Positions 1-8,533 of a DNA stretch of 33,063 nucleotides are shown here, piece by piece. The DNA lies in assembly GCA_002403205.1 (NCBI GenBank), contig DHHJ01000019.1, forward strand, positions 1-33,063, in the 5' to 3' direction. This DNA comes from Anaerolineaceae bacterium UBA4775 (GTDB taxonomy: Bacteria; Chloroflexota; Anaerolineae; Anaerolineales; Anaerolineaceae). Positions within the stretch are counted from its first letter, which is position 1. The number at the start of each line of letters is the position of its first letter. The notes under the pieces were generated by a model, which worked only from the letters and a program-made list of their open reading frames with translations, did no database searches and had not been told where the DNA came from. A program made the translations under genes and the position numbers.

Positions 1-41
1 GGACATTACTACTTTGCCGTAACATTTGTCAAAGAAACATC

Positions 42-70
42 TTGAAATATTGTCTGTAGATGTGTATAAT
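42..70 (+). promoter_or_regulatory. Promoter of the Tad operon
   Basis: A -35 box TTGAAA (42-47) and a perfect -10 box TATAAT (65-70) are separated by the ideal 17 bases. The predicted start of transcription is near 77. This leaves a leader of about 150 bases before the first TadE-like gene. The leader carries two small hairpins: CACC/GGTG at 127-137, and CGGTCA/TGACCG with a TCAT loop at 139-154. No known riboswitch was recognised in it. Confidence 0.75.
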
Positions 71-230
71 ATAGGCAAGATTAAGGATAAGATTAAAAAC
101 TGACCATCGTGGAAAATCATTTCCCCCACCCGTGGTGACGGTCATCATTGACCGGTAGCCGCTCCAACGAACGTTGCAGCAGCCAGCTACTCGCCACACA
201 ACACCCAGGCTGGGGGGAAAGAGGAGAGCC

Positions 231-680
231 ATGACCTGCAAAAAAATTAAGTACCGAAACACAACCAAGCGCCCTTCCGGCCAGGCGCTGATTGAATTTG
301 CGCTGGTGCTGCCCTTGCTGCTGGTGCTGATCATTTCTGCCATCGAGATCGGGCGCTTGTTCTTCACAAAAATTGTGGTTACCAATGCAGCTCGTGAAGG
401 CGCGTATTACTATGCCACGAACCCATCAAGCACCGACCTGACCACATTGCGGTCCAGAGCAGAAATGGCTGCCCGTGCAGAAGCTGCAAATTCAGGGGTT
501 GCTATTGATAATGTCACCTTCTTTGCCACCGGAACAGGTTCTTTCAGCAAAATTGAGGTAACCGTAAATTCAACAGTCGAGGACTTGTTGATATTAAGGG
601 TTTTGGGTAATGTGTTTGCAATAACGGGAGGGTATGAAAATTTCACCCTCAGTTCAACTGTGGAGATGATGGTGCAATGA
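231..680 (+). CDS. tadE: TadE-like pilus assembly protein (first copy)
   Basis: A minor pilin-like (pseudopilin) protein of the Tad/Flp system, 149 residues. The first third holds a basic stretch, then SGQALIEFALVLPLLL and a single hydrophobic helix ending in EIGR, which is the TadE family signature. Gly before Gln, with Glu at the fifth position after it, fits a prepilin peptidase cleavage site, so a TadV/CpaA-type peptidase should process it; none is in this window. The reading frame is open from 174, but ATG 231 is preferred because GAGGAG lies four bases upstream (221-226). The stop overlaps the next gene's start by four bases (ATGA), indicating translational coupling. It is the first gene of the operon. 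The C-terminal region is expected outside the membrane and has no recognisable catalytic motif. Confidence 0.85.
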   Translation: MTCKKIKYRNTTKRPSGQALIEFALVLPLLLVLIISAIEIGRLFFTKIVVTNAAREGAYYYATNPSSTDLTTLRSRAEMAARAEAANSGVAIDNVTFFATGTGSFSKIEVTVNSTVEDLLILRVLGNVFAITGGYENFTLSSTVEMMVQ

Positions 681-1174
681 AAACTTCAAAGAACACCTCA
701 GGCCAGTCGCTGGTTGAATTCGCACTGTTGCTGCCGGTTTTATTGGTCATTGTGATGGCCTTGTTTGAAATTGGCCGGGCGGTTTTCTACTATGCAGTTC
801 TCAACAATGCGGCCAGGGAGGGCACGCGAGTCGCCATTGTTCAGCCAGATTGTGATTTGCGATTTGAGAATAACTGCGCAAATATTTACGAGGATACCCA
901 GACCATAACCTGCACATCCGCCGCATCAACTGCCAACCAGGTAACTTGTGCAGAAATTCAAGATAAATTGTTCAATCTCCCTGAATTGTTAGATAGCACT
1001 CGAACCACCATAACAATCTATCACGCACAAAATGCATATAACGAGCCAACTGTGCAAGTTGAAATAGTGTATTTATTTCAGCCCCTCTTACCGGGTCTGA
1101 ATCTCATTAACAACATAAGTATGCGAGTCGAGTCAGTGATGTTAAAAACACCAATAGCCAAACCTATATCATAA
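677..1174 (+). CDS. TadE-like pilus assembly protein (second copy)
   Basis: A second TadE-type pseudopilin of 165 residues. The N-terminus SGQSLVEFALLLPVLL followed by EIGR repeats the signature of the preceding gene, including Gly-Gln with Glu at +5 for prepilin peptidase processing. The next segment, NNAAREGTRVA, matches the conserved NAAREG motif that also occurs in the first copy. After the helix come four Cys residues in a region of about 40 residues, which could form disulphides outside the membrane. The two copies look like an old tandem duplication that has diverged downstream of the helix. The start overlaps the upstream stop. The 3' half is AT-rich; one 60-base line at 961-1020 is only about 35% GC by my count. 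Confidence 0.85.
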   Translation: MKTSKNTSGQSLVEFALLLPVLLVIVMALFEIGRAVFYYAVLNNAAREGTRVAIVQPDCDLRFENNCANIYEDTQTITCTSAASTANQVTCAEIQDKLFNLPELLDSTRTTITIYHAQNAYNEPTVQVEIVYLFQPLLPGLNLINNISMRVESVMLKTPIAKPIS

Positions 1175-1186
1175 ACTGAGGCTGAT

Positions 1187-2494
1187 ATGAGAAAAAATAA
1201 ATTTTTTCAAAATCTGGAAATAGGCCAGGTGATTCCCCTGGTCGTGCTGATGATGTTTGCGATCATCGCTATGGTCGCCTTGATTTTGGATGGTGGTGCC
1301 GTCATATCCAATCGCAGAACAGCCCAGGCAGCTGCTGACGCAGGCGCCCTGGCTGGCGCGCAATGCCTTTGTACTGGCCTTTGTCCTGGCTATGAAGAAG
1401 AAGAAAATCCAGTAATAGCGGCAGCAACATCTTATGCCACGAATAACGGTGCTGACCCTGACTCGCTTAGCGTAAATATTGGACAGGAAGGCGTGACTGT
1501 TGGCGCCGAGGTCCAGACAGATTCATTCTTTGCGCGGATCTTTGGCGTAGAAATGCTGTCGGCTTATGCTGAGGCTACTTCGGGATGCAGTGGCCCTAGG
1601 GGTCACGGTGTTGTTCCTGTAACCTGGCGATGCTGGCCACCTGAGGAGGGAAAACCTTTCAATCCCGAATATGGGTGCCAGATGCAAACTTTGGATTGGT
1701 CAACGATAAAACCCTTAATAAATGGCACCATCTCAAGACTTAACATCGCAGATTTCCACGGGAATGTAGAAGAATACCGAATGCACTCAGACGGCACTAG
1801 CATTGTCAGAGATCCAAAACCCGCAGAAGGTGAAACCCTTCCAGTACCTCCAAGTCAGATCTATATTCTTTTTGATGGTGACAAACTCTGCGTTGAGGAC
1901 AGTGGCACAGGTTATATCTGTGACCTGGACGGAGATGGAAAAAAAGATCTCCAATTGGGTGGTGACCGTGGCTTGATATACCTGACGAGCAGTACCAGCA
2001 ATATTAACCAATGGATTACATCAGATACAACCCCGCCAATAACACTCCAGCCTCACGTTTGGCTCACAGCACAATCCGGTGTGGGCTCTGCAATAAATAA
2101 AATGGAAGATGTTGGCTGGTCCGGTGCTGTGGTACTGGTTCCAGTCTACAATGAAATTTGTCCATCAAAACCAGATACTAATCCTGATTGTATCGCTGCT
2201 GCCCACGCTGATCCTCCATGGCCTGCATTCACAGGAACAGACAGATTTGATATGAAGAGCGGTGGAAGCTTGTGGTATCACATCGTTGCCTTCCAGCCCT
2301 TTTATATCTCGTGTGTTTCAAAAAGTGGTAACTGTCCTGGTTACCGGTATGCACAAACCATAAATCCTGATATGAAAGACAATGTCCCTGTGCTTGAAGG
2401 TTTTTTCATTACTGATTATGATGACTTAAGCCTGGACCCAACCAACGCTTGTGAAATTAATCTAGGCAATTGCACCATCTCACTTTCAAAGTAA
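1187..2494 (+). CDS. tadG: TadG-like pilus assembly protein
   Basis: A 435-residue protein with one N-terminal hydrophobic helix (about residues 15-38) followed by NRRTAQAAADAGALAGA, the hallmark of TadG/TadE-like proteins. A Gly-Gln precedes the helix as in the two TadE copies, but Glu is missing at the fifth position, so processing by prepilin peptidase is doubtful. The rest is a large, probably extracytoplasmic region rich in Cys (for example CLCTGLC near residue 60), Pro and Asp. I see no clear von Willebrand A metal site, although some TadG proteins have one. GAGG lies at 1178-1181, six bases before the ATG, and the gap to the previous gene is 12 bases. Expected role: anchoring or surface component of the Tad apparatus. 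Confidence 0.78.
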   Translation: MRKNKFFQNLEIGQVIPLVVLMMFAIIAMVALILDGGAVISNRRTAQAAADAGALAGAQCLCTGLCPGYEEEENPVIAAATSYATNNGADPDSLSVNIGQEGVTVGAEVQTDSFFARIFGVEMLSAYAEATSGCSGPRGHGVVPVTWRCWPPEEGKPFNPEYGCQMQTLDWSTIKPLINGTISRLNIADFHGNVEEYRMHSDGTSIVRDPKPAEGETLPVPPSQIYILFDGDKLCVEDSGTGYICDLDGDGKKDLQLGGDRGLIYLTSSTSNINQWITSDTTPPITLQPHVWLTAQSGVGSAINKMEDVGWSGAVVLVPVYNEICPSKPDTNPDCIAAAHADPPWPAFTGTDRFDMKSGGSLWYHIVAFQPFYISCVSKSGNCPGYRYAQTINPDMKDNVPVLEGFFITDYDDLSLDPTNACEINLGNCTISLSK

Positions 2495-2520
2495 CGACTT
2501 AAAAAATCAGGAGGTCTTCA

Positions 2521-3378
2521 TTGTCCAACAAAACCAAAGCAGTCCTCATCATTCTCGCTGGCGTGGTCCTCGTGGCCATCGGTGTGTTTGCCAGCTTCTT
2601 GCTGATCCAATCCTTCCAGGCTGGGCAAACGCCAGCCACAATGGAGGCCGCTGAAGAAGAGATCATCACCACCGATGTGGTGGTCGTGACGCGTGATCTC
2701 TTCCTGGGCGATCGCCTTGCCGAAGGCGACCTCGAACTGGCCACTGTGCCGATCGAAATGGCCCCCCGCACCGCCATCGCGACCCTGGATAGCGCCGTCG
2801 GTAAGATCATCAAGTCCGACCTCGTCCAGGGGCAGATGGTCCTTTCTCACAACCTGGCCGATCCGACCAACAACAACCAGGACCTCAGTTTCATCCTCAG
2901 CGACGAGCATGTCCTGCTGGCCTTCCCTGCCAATGACCTCATGAGTGTAGAAAACATGGTTCAGCGTGGCGACATCGTCGATATCTTCGCCTCGTTTGTC
3001 CAGGAGGTTGAAACCGGCGAAGAAGTGGACACAGCCGCAGGCGAGGAGCCCGAGACGGTCACACGCACCTTCACGGTGGACACCATGCAGCGCGTCGATG
3101 TGACCGCCCTGGTGGTGGAAGTGATGGAAGAGGAAGAACCCGAACCCAACCTGCTGCCCGGTCAGACGGCGCAGGGAGCCCCGCAACGCATCACCCGCAT
3201 TCGGGCTTACCTGCTGGCGCTCAACCCCCAGGACGCCTTGATCTTGAAACACCTCAAGGATACGGGGGCGATCTTTGATATCGTCCTCAGGGCCCCCACG
3301 TCCACGGTCCAGTTTGAGCTCACGCCGGTCACCGAAGAATTCATCATCGAGTTTTACGGGCTGGAGATCTTGCCATAA
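2521..3378 (+). CDS. cpaB: CpaB/RcpC-type Flp pilus assembly protein
   Basis: CpaB of the Tad system, 285 residues. A single N-terminal membrane helix (about residues 7-30) is followed by a SAF-type domain (about 50-115, with DVVVVTRDLFLGDRLAEGDL and then the GQMVLSHNL region) and a C-terminal CpaB domain to the end. The start is TTG at 2521, supported by CAGGAGG at 2508-2514. In diderm bacteria CpaB works with the secretin CpaC; no secretin gene lies here, so in this organism it would have to act at the outer face of the membrane or on the cell wall. An acidic linker of Glu repeats (about residues 160-205) lies between the two domains. Codon use turns clearly GC-richer here than in the three preceding genes. 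Confidence 0.85.
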   Translation: MSNKTKAVLIILAGVVLVAIGVFASFLLIQSFQAGQTPATMEAAEEEIITTDVVVVTRDLFLGDRLAEGDLELATVPIEMAPRTAIATLDSAVGKIIKSDLVQGQMVLSHNLADPTNNNQDLSFILSDEHVLLAFPANDLMSVENMVQRGDIVDIFASFVQEVETGEEVDTAAGEEPETVTRTFTVDTMQRVDVTALVVEVMEEEEPEPNLLPGQTAQGAPQRITRIRAYLLALNPQDALILKHLKDTGAIFDIVLRAPTSTVQFELTPVTEEFIIEFYGLEILP

Positions 3379-3407
3379 AACATCACAAGGAGAGGAAAAA
3401 CAATCCT

Positions 3408-4583
3408 ATGCCGACATCTAACCCACCAGCAGCGGTACTGCTCGTCTCTACAAACCAGGAGCTGATCGCTGCCACCCGCACTGCACTGGCCAGCGAGCCA
3501 GGTTTTTCCCTGGTCGAACAGGAGCTGACCCCGGGGATTCTCTTCTCGGTCATCGCCCGCACCCGCCCAGCCGTGATCTTGCTGGATTACGACTTCCAGA
3601 AGCAGCCGTTGAATCTGGTCGATAAAATCGCTGCGGAATTTCCCGCCAGTTCCCTGGTGGCCATCCTGTCCGAAGCCAACATGGATCAATCAGACCGGGT
3701 TGTGCTCTCCGGGGCTCGAGCGTTCATCAAGTATCCCTTCCCGGCAGACAAACTGATCATCACCATCAAACGTGTCATGGAGCTCAAGGAGCGCAACCAG
3801 GCGCATCCCGCCGGCGAAGCCGCCGAAGAGGACCAAGACAAAGTCCGGCGCACCTACACGATCTTCAGCCCCAAAGGTGGCGCAGGCACCACTACCATCG
3901 CCACAAACCTGGCCATCAGCCTGCATAAAACCCTCAAAGAGGATGTGCTGCTGATCGACGGGAAGCATTTGTTTGGTCATGCTGCGCTCTACCTGAATCT
4001 GCGCACCGCCAATTCGATCACCGACCTGATTGCACATGCCGGCATGCTCGACCAGCGCCTGATCGATCAGGTGGTGGTTGAACATGTCTCCGGTATCCAC
4101 GTCCTGCCCAGCCCCAATTCCATTGCCCAGGCCCAGGGCATCCGCCCCGAGGACCTGTTCAAGGTCATTCAGAGCTTACAGCAGGTTTATCCCCACATTG
4201 TGATTGACGCCGGGAATCACCTGGACGAAAACTCGGTCACCTACCTGGATGCGTCCGATAAGATCCTGCTGGTTTTCAACCCGGACCTGGCCTCCATGCG
4301 GGATATTGGGCTGTTCATGGAGATCTCGGCTTCCCTTTCGTACCCGAAAGAGAAAATGCTGCTTGTCGTCAACCAGGCAGGCAGAAAAGCAGATGTAAAA
4401 AGTAACGAGATCGAAGGGATCCTCAAGATGGAGATCTTTGCCACGATCCCCGCAGATGACGAGCTGGCTTTAAGCAGCCTGAATGAGGGGGTGCCCATCT
4501 TGATGAAAAAGCCGCATCATCGCATTAGCAAAGCCTATCAAAAATTGACTAAAGACTTGTTGAATGCAACCAAATCAGATTAA
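3408..4583 (+). CDS. cpaE: CpaE/TadZ-type pilus localisation ATPase
   Basis: A 391-residue protein with a receiver-like N-terminal domain (about 8-125, with VILLDYDF at the phospho-acceptor position, Asp60, and Lys108 in a KYPF variant of the usual KP) and a MinD/ParA-type ATPase domain (about 148-385). The deviant Walker A reads PKGGAGTTT: the signature Lys156 is kept, but the second Lys of KGGxGKTT is Thr161. Such atypical loops are known in TadZ proteins, which place the pilus machine at the pole or at foci. The Walker A' segment is LLIDGKHLFG (Asp174). AAGGAGAGG lies 12 bases before the ATG. It stands between cpaB and tadB in the same operon. Confidence 0.85.
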   Translation: MPTSNPPAAVLLVSTNQELIAATRTALASEPGFSLVEQELTPGILFSVIARTRPAVILLDYDFQKQPLNLVDKIAAEFPASSLVAILSEANMDQSDRVVLSGARAFIKYPFPADKLIITIKRVMELKERNQAHPAGEAAEEDQDKVRRTYTIFSPKGGAGTTTIATNLAISLHKTLKEDVLLIDGKHLFGHAALYLNLRTANSITDLIAHAGMLDQRLIDQVVVEHVSGIHVLPSPNSIAQAQGIRPEDLFKVIQSLQQVYPHIVIDAGNHLDENSVTYLDASDKILLVFNPDLASMRDIGLFMEISASLSYPKEKMLLVVNQAGRKADVKSNEIEGILKMEIFATIPADDELALSSLNEGVPILMKKPHHRISKAYQKLTKDLLNATKSD

Positions 4584-4668
4584 TGGAAAACAAGGGCAAA
4601 GTGTACAGCATACTGAGCGTGCATAAACCATTACAACTTCATAATTACCGGTTTAAGCGAGGCACCCG

Positions 4669-5658
4669 ATGAGTCTTGACCTGTTAACCCTGATTCTTTT
4701 AGCAGTGTTCCTGGTCAGTGCGGTGGGTGTCGTCCTGGTAGGATTTTGGGTCTACCGGAGAGGGCCAGCTTCTCGCCAGCAGGAAAGGCTGGCCAGGTTC
4801 GTCTCTCCCATTGTGGAAGAGGAACACACAGCCCATCAGCGGGAGATCTTGGTTCTCACAAACCGGGATATCGGCAAATTAAGGGATTGGATCAACCGCT
4901 CCCTGGGCATATTGTCATCCGAAAATCTGCAAATCAAACTCTCCAGCGCTTATTGGGCAGTCACCGATACGGAATACATCATCCTGCGTGTGCTGGCCAT
5001 CGCAGCAGGCTTTTTGCTGGGCTGGCAAATTCCCGGCAATATCCTGGGAGGCATCTTTCTGGGCGCAGTTGCCCTGATGCTACCGCCCATCATGCTCGAC
5101 AGAGCCATTGCCCAGCGCCAGAAAAAATTTCATAACCAGCTTTTGGATGTGCTGGTACTGATCCAGGGGGCCGTCCAGGCAGGCTATAGCCTCATGCAAG
5201 CCCTCGACCTGGCGGTCGATGAAGTCCCCGCCCCCGCATCGGAAGAATTTGGGCGAGTCTTACGAGAAATTCGCCTGGGGATCAGTATGGAAGGGGCACT
5301 GCTCAACCTGGCGGAAAGGATGGATAACGACGACCTGCAGATCGTGGTGACGGCCATCATCATTAACGCCCAGGTCGGCGGCAACCTCTCAACGGTATTG
5401 GAAGCGACCATCACCACCATCCGCGACCGTTTGCAGCTCATGGGGGAGATCCGCTCCCTGACGTCCTATGCCCGCTATGTGGGCAACTTTCTGAGCCTGA
5501 TGCCATTTTTTGCCGGTATTGCTATTTTTATTATCAACCCCAGCTTTTTTGACACGGTCACGACCTCCATTATCACCCAGATCATTTTTGTGATCGCTTT
5601 TTTGGGTGTGATCATCGGCAACGTTTGGATCCGGCAAATCGTAAAGATCAAAGTCTAA
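4669..5658 (+). CDS. tadB: TadB inner-membrane platform protein (T2SSF domain)
   Basis: A 329-residue type II secretion F-domain protein. One N-terminal membrane helix (about 5-28) is followed by a cytoplasmic linker, two close hydrophobic helices (about 104-145), a conserved cytoplasmic four-helix domain (HNQLLDVLVLIQGAVQAGYS through the region before residue 270) and two C-terminal helices (about 272-325). With TadC it forms the platform on which the CpaF ATPase acts. The gap of 85 bases to cpaE is the longest inside the operon; I found neither a terminator nor a convincing promoter in it. GAGG at 4659-4662 precedes the ATG by six bases. The length is typical of TadB. Confidence 0.88.
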   Translation: MSLDLLTLILLAVFLVSAVGVVLVGFWVYRRGPASRQQERLARFVSPIVEEEHTAHQREILVLTNRDIGKLRDWINRSLGILSSENLQIKLSSAYWAVTDTEYIILRVLAIAAGFLLGWQIPGNILGGIFLGAVALMLPPIMLDRAIAQRQKKFHNQLLDVLVLIQGAVQAGYSLMQALDLAVDEVPAPASEEFGRVLREIRLGISMEGALLNLAERMDNDDLQIVVTAIIINAQVGGNLSTVLEATITTIRDRLQLMGEIRSLTSYARYVGNFLSLMPFFAGIAIFIINPSFFDTVTTSIITQIIFVIAFLGVIIGNVWIRQIVKIKV

Positions 5659-5674
5659 AGGAAGGATTGGAAAA

Positions 5675-6643
5675 ATGAATGTTGATCTATTAGATTTGAA
5701 TCTCGTTTACCTTATCCTTGGCGGGCTCCTCGCCGTGCTTGGATTGGTTTTAGCTATTTACGGCATGGTCACCTGGCTCAAGCGCGGGCGGAGGATCGCC
5801 ACCCGGATTGACACTTTTGTGACCACGGAATATCGCACCCGCGATGACCCGAAATCCAGCCCCATCGTCCCACGGGAGATCAGCGGATCATTGTTCAACC
5901 GGACGATTGGTAGCGGGTTTAAGAAAATCGGCGGTTTCCTGAGCAGGTTTGCGCCCCAAACGATGCTGGCAGATATCGAACAACAGCTGACAGTGGCAGG
6001 GAACCCGGGCAAAATGCACGCCACCAGCTTTTTTGCCATCCGCATCCTCGTGTTGATGGGTGGCGTTATTCTTGCATACCTGGTAAACCGAGACCTCAGC
6101 AGCATAGACCTGACCTCAGTTGCCCTCGGCGCCTTATTGATCATCATCACCTGGTTATTGCCCACTTATTGGCTCAAAGGAAAGATGCGCGAGCGGCAGG
6201 ACGAGATCCAGCACGGGTTGCCAGATGCACTGGACATGCTCTCGGTGTGCGCCAGTGCTGGCCTGGGTTTCGATCAATCGCTCCAGAGGATCAGCGGCTA
6301 TTGGGAAACCGAATTGGGTAATGAGCTGAGAAGGGTCACCCGCGAGATGGAAATGGGCATCCCCCGCTCAGAGGCATTGCGCAACATGAGTGACCGGCTG
6401 GATGTCGACGACCTGACCCGCTTTATCGCCACCATCGTCCAGGCTGAAAAAATCGGCATGAGCTATGCGGCTGTACTGCACAGCCAGGCTGAACAGATGC
6501 GGATCTTGCGCCAGCTCAGAGCGCGTGAGATCGCCAACAAACTTCCCGGTAAGATGATCCTGCCTGTGGCGTTGTTCATCTTCCCGGCGATGCTTGCAGT
6601 GATCCTTGGCCCGGCCATTCCTATCCTCTTGAATATTTTTTAA
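5675..6643 (+). CDS. tadC: TadC inner-membrane platform protein (T2SSF domain)
   Basis: The second F-domain protein, 322 residues and paralogous to TadB. A helix lies at about 10-32, a helix pair at about 115-168, the cytoplasmic domain begins at QHGLPDALDMLSVCASAGLGF, and a C-terminal helix (about 290-320) ends the protein. The segment LDVDDLTRFIATIVQAEKIG corresponds to the conserved second half of the T2SSF domain. AAGGAAGG precedes the ATG, and the gap to tadB is only 16 bases. Adjacent tadB-tadC pairs are the rule in Tad loci and support the assignment. It is expected to build a mixed platform with TadB. Confidence 0.88.
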   Translation: MNVDLLDLNLVYLILGGLLAVLGLVLAIYGMVTWLKRGRRIATRIDTFVTTEYRTRDDPKSSPIVPREISGSLFNRTIGSGFKKIGGFLSRFAPQTMLADIEQQLTVAGNPGKMHATSFFAIRILVLMGGVILAYLVNRDLSSIDLTSVALGALLIIITWLLPTYWLKGKMRERQDEIQHGLPDALDMLSVCASAGLGFDQSLQRISGYWETELGNELRRVTREMEMGIPRSEALRNMSDRLDVDDLTRFIATIVQAEKIGMSYAAVLHSQAEQMRILRQLRAREIANKLPGKMILPVALFIFPAMLAVILGPAIPILLNIF

Positions 6644-6676
6644 AAATATCAGACCTTTAGCCCTTAAAGAGTCCAT

Positions 6677-8488
6677 ATGACTACTTCACCAACACCCGAA
6701 TATGAAAAATCCGAAACAGGTCCGCCAGGGGCAGAAGAGACCGAGGATCGCATCCGGTACGCTGGCGAATTGTCAAGTGATCCTGATTACATCAAACTGC
6801 TTGAGCATTATCAGCAGGCAGAATTTGACGCCTGCAAAAATATACTCGATCAGCTGGAGGATCGATACCCAAATCATCCGCAGTTGAAGAATTTCAGAGA
6901 AGAACTGCAAATGAAACTGGGCGTATCCGCCATGAGGGCTTCGATGAGGGCTGGTGAAAAGCGCGTCAAGCGAACAGCGACCCTCAAATTGAGTGTATTT
7001 GCCATCGTCGGCACCCTGATTGTGCTAATTGCTTTCTTCTTCACGTTGATTTTCTTTATCCGCGATGTTGAAATGCCGGAACTGGCACCCCCACCTCAAG
7101 ATACCACCCAGTTGAATTCATTCTACCAGCAGGCCGACCAGCTCCTGCTCGGAGGCCAACCTCAACCGGCCGTTGAGATCATTGAGAAAATCAGGGAGAT
7201 CGACCCCAATTTTGCTGGCCTTTCCGATCTGACCGCGCGGGCAGATGAATTGCTGCAATGGGAAGTGCAGTATCAAGCCGGGCTTAATTTGGTCTCTGAA
7301 GGCAAGTTTGATGAAGCCCGGGAAATTTTTGTGGCCATCGAAGAAGAGAGACCCGGCTTGTGGGACGTTAACAAGCAAATCACCGCAATTGATAACGCCC
7401 AGCAAATTGCACAATACCTGCAAGAGGGTGAAGCGGCCTTCCAGGCAAAACGTTGGCAGGCGGCGATCACTGCCTACGAGAATGTCCTAAGTTTGGACCC
7501 GAGGGTTGACAACACACTGATGAAAGAGCAACTAGTCAACAGTTACCTGAATCAGATCATCAACTTACTCGAACAGGAAAACGCTACTGTCCAGGAGATT
7601 GAATCCGCAGAAGGGTATTATCGCAAAGCACTCGCATTAATCCCGCAGGACAAGGCCTTTATCACCGAACGCGGGAACCTCCAAGAAGTCAGCCAGGACC
7701 TGCTTGTTCTGAAATTAACACAATTCGCTCGGGACTATTTACAATCGAGCGACCAGACCCAAACAACCGTCATCAGGGCTGTATCTCTGCTCAGAAAAGC
7801 ATCCGAGATCAAACCAACCGATAGCCAATTAAGCCAGGAATTAAGGTTAGCAGAAACTTACCAGACGGGATTTGGCCATTTTGTCAGCAAGGAGTGGTTA
7901 GAAACCATCGAGAGCTTAGACCCACTCGTCGCTGATAACCCCAATTTTGCTGGGGGGAATGCCCTCATCCTGCTCTATGAAGCCTATTATGCCCTGGCAA
8001 AACGCTATTATGCCACCAGCATTTACCCGGACGCACTCGGGTACCTCGAAGAAGCCGAGTTCCTGGTGTGGGGCAATGATCAGCGCTTGTTAAACCTTTT
8101 CCAAACCCAGGTTCTGATGGGTGACATCCTGGGCCAGACAGGCGACTATGAAAATGCCGTATCCTACTACCAATATGCGCTCAACGCCATTCAGACCCAA
8201 TTGAGGGTTCAAAACTTACCCTCTCTCTCTATAAACTTAACTGCTGCAGAAAACGCAGTCGCTAACGAAGCCTATGAAGACGCATTTCGCACTTTCAAAA
8301 ATGTGCTCGATGGCATTGACGCAATCTTCATATCATCCGAATTCGAAATCCGTAATGGTGCTACCCTGGCATTGTTTGCCAACCATAATGGTTCCACAAT
8401 GGATCTGGTTATCGAAGCGAACCAGCTTCCGAACGAAATGGTAATTAATCGAGGACAAACCCTTCTTGTTCCCACCATCGCCGATTAG
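6677..8488 (+). CDS. Membrane-anchored TPR protein with LysM-like C-terminus
   Basis: A 603-residue protein of unknown exact function inside the Tad operon. Residues 1-100 are acidic, then basic, and look cytoplasmic. One strong membrane helix lies at about 103-128. The remaining 470 residues, mostly helical, contain several TPR-like repeats (for example about 130-210, 215-300, 430-530), placed outside the membrane if the N-terminus is inside. The last 48 residues (556-603) fit a LysM peptidoglycan-binding fold: FEIRNGATLALFANHNG, then LVIEANQL, then INRGQTLLVP. That would let the protein link the pilus machine to the wall. TPR proteins such as TadD occur in Tad loci, but TadD is normally a lipoprotein without LysM; here there is no lipobox. 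The LysM call is my own motif reading. Confidence 0.75.
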   Translation: MTTSPTPEYEKSETGPPGAEETEDRIRYAGELSSDPDYIKLLEHYQQAEFDACKNILDQLEDRYPNHPQLKNFREELQMKLGVSAMRASMRAGEKRVKRTATLKLSVFAIVGTLIVLIAFFFTLIFFIRDVEMPELAPPPQDTTQLNSFYQQADQLLLGGQPQPAVEIIEKIREIDPNFAGLSDLTARADELLQWEVQYQAGLNLVSEGKFDEAREIFVAIEEERPGLWDVNKQITAIDNAQQIAQYLQEGEAAFQAKRWQAAITAYENVLSLDPRVDNTLMKEQLVNSYLNQIINLLEQENATVQEIESAEGYYRKALALIPQDKAFITERGNLQEVSQDLLVLKLTQFARDYLQSSDQTQTTVIRAVSLLRKASEIKPTDSQLSQELRLAETYQTGFGHFVSKEWLETIESLDPLVADNPNFAGGNALILLYEAYYALAKRYYATSIYPDALGYLEEAEFLVWGNDQRLLNLFQTQVLMGDILGQTGDYENAVSYYQYALNAIQTQLRVQNLPSLSINLTAAENAVANEAYEDAFRTFKNVLDGIDAIFISSEFEIRNGATLALFANHNGSTMDLVIEANQLPNEMVINRGQTLLVPTIAD

Positions 8489-8533
8489 AATGATCTAATC
8501 TGAACACAGTAATATAGACCGAAGGAGTACCAC

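Noticed and set aside
2518..3252. A 244-codon ORF on the - strand opposite cpaB
   Set aside because: The cpaB reading has a membrane helix and the SAF domain; the opposite frame has a shadow-like composition and no ribosome binding site.
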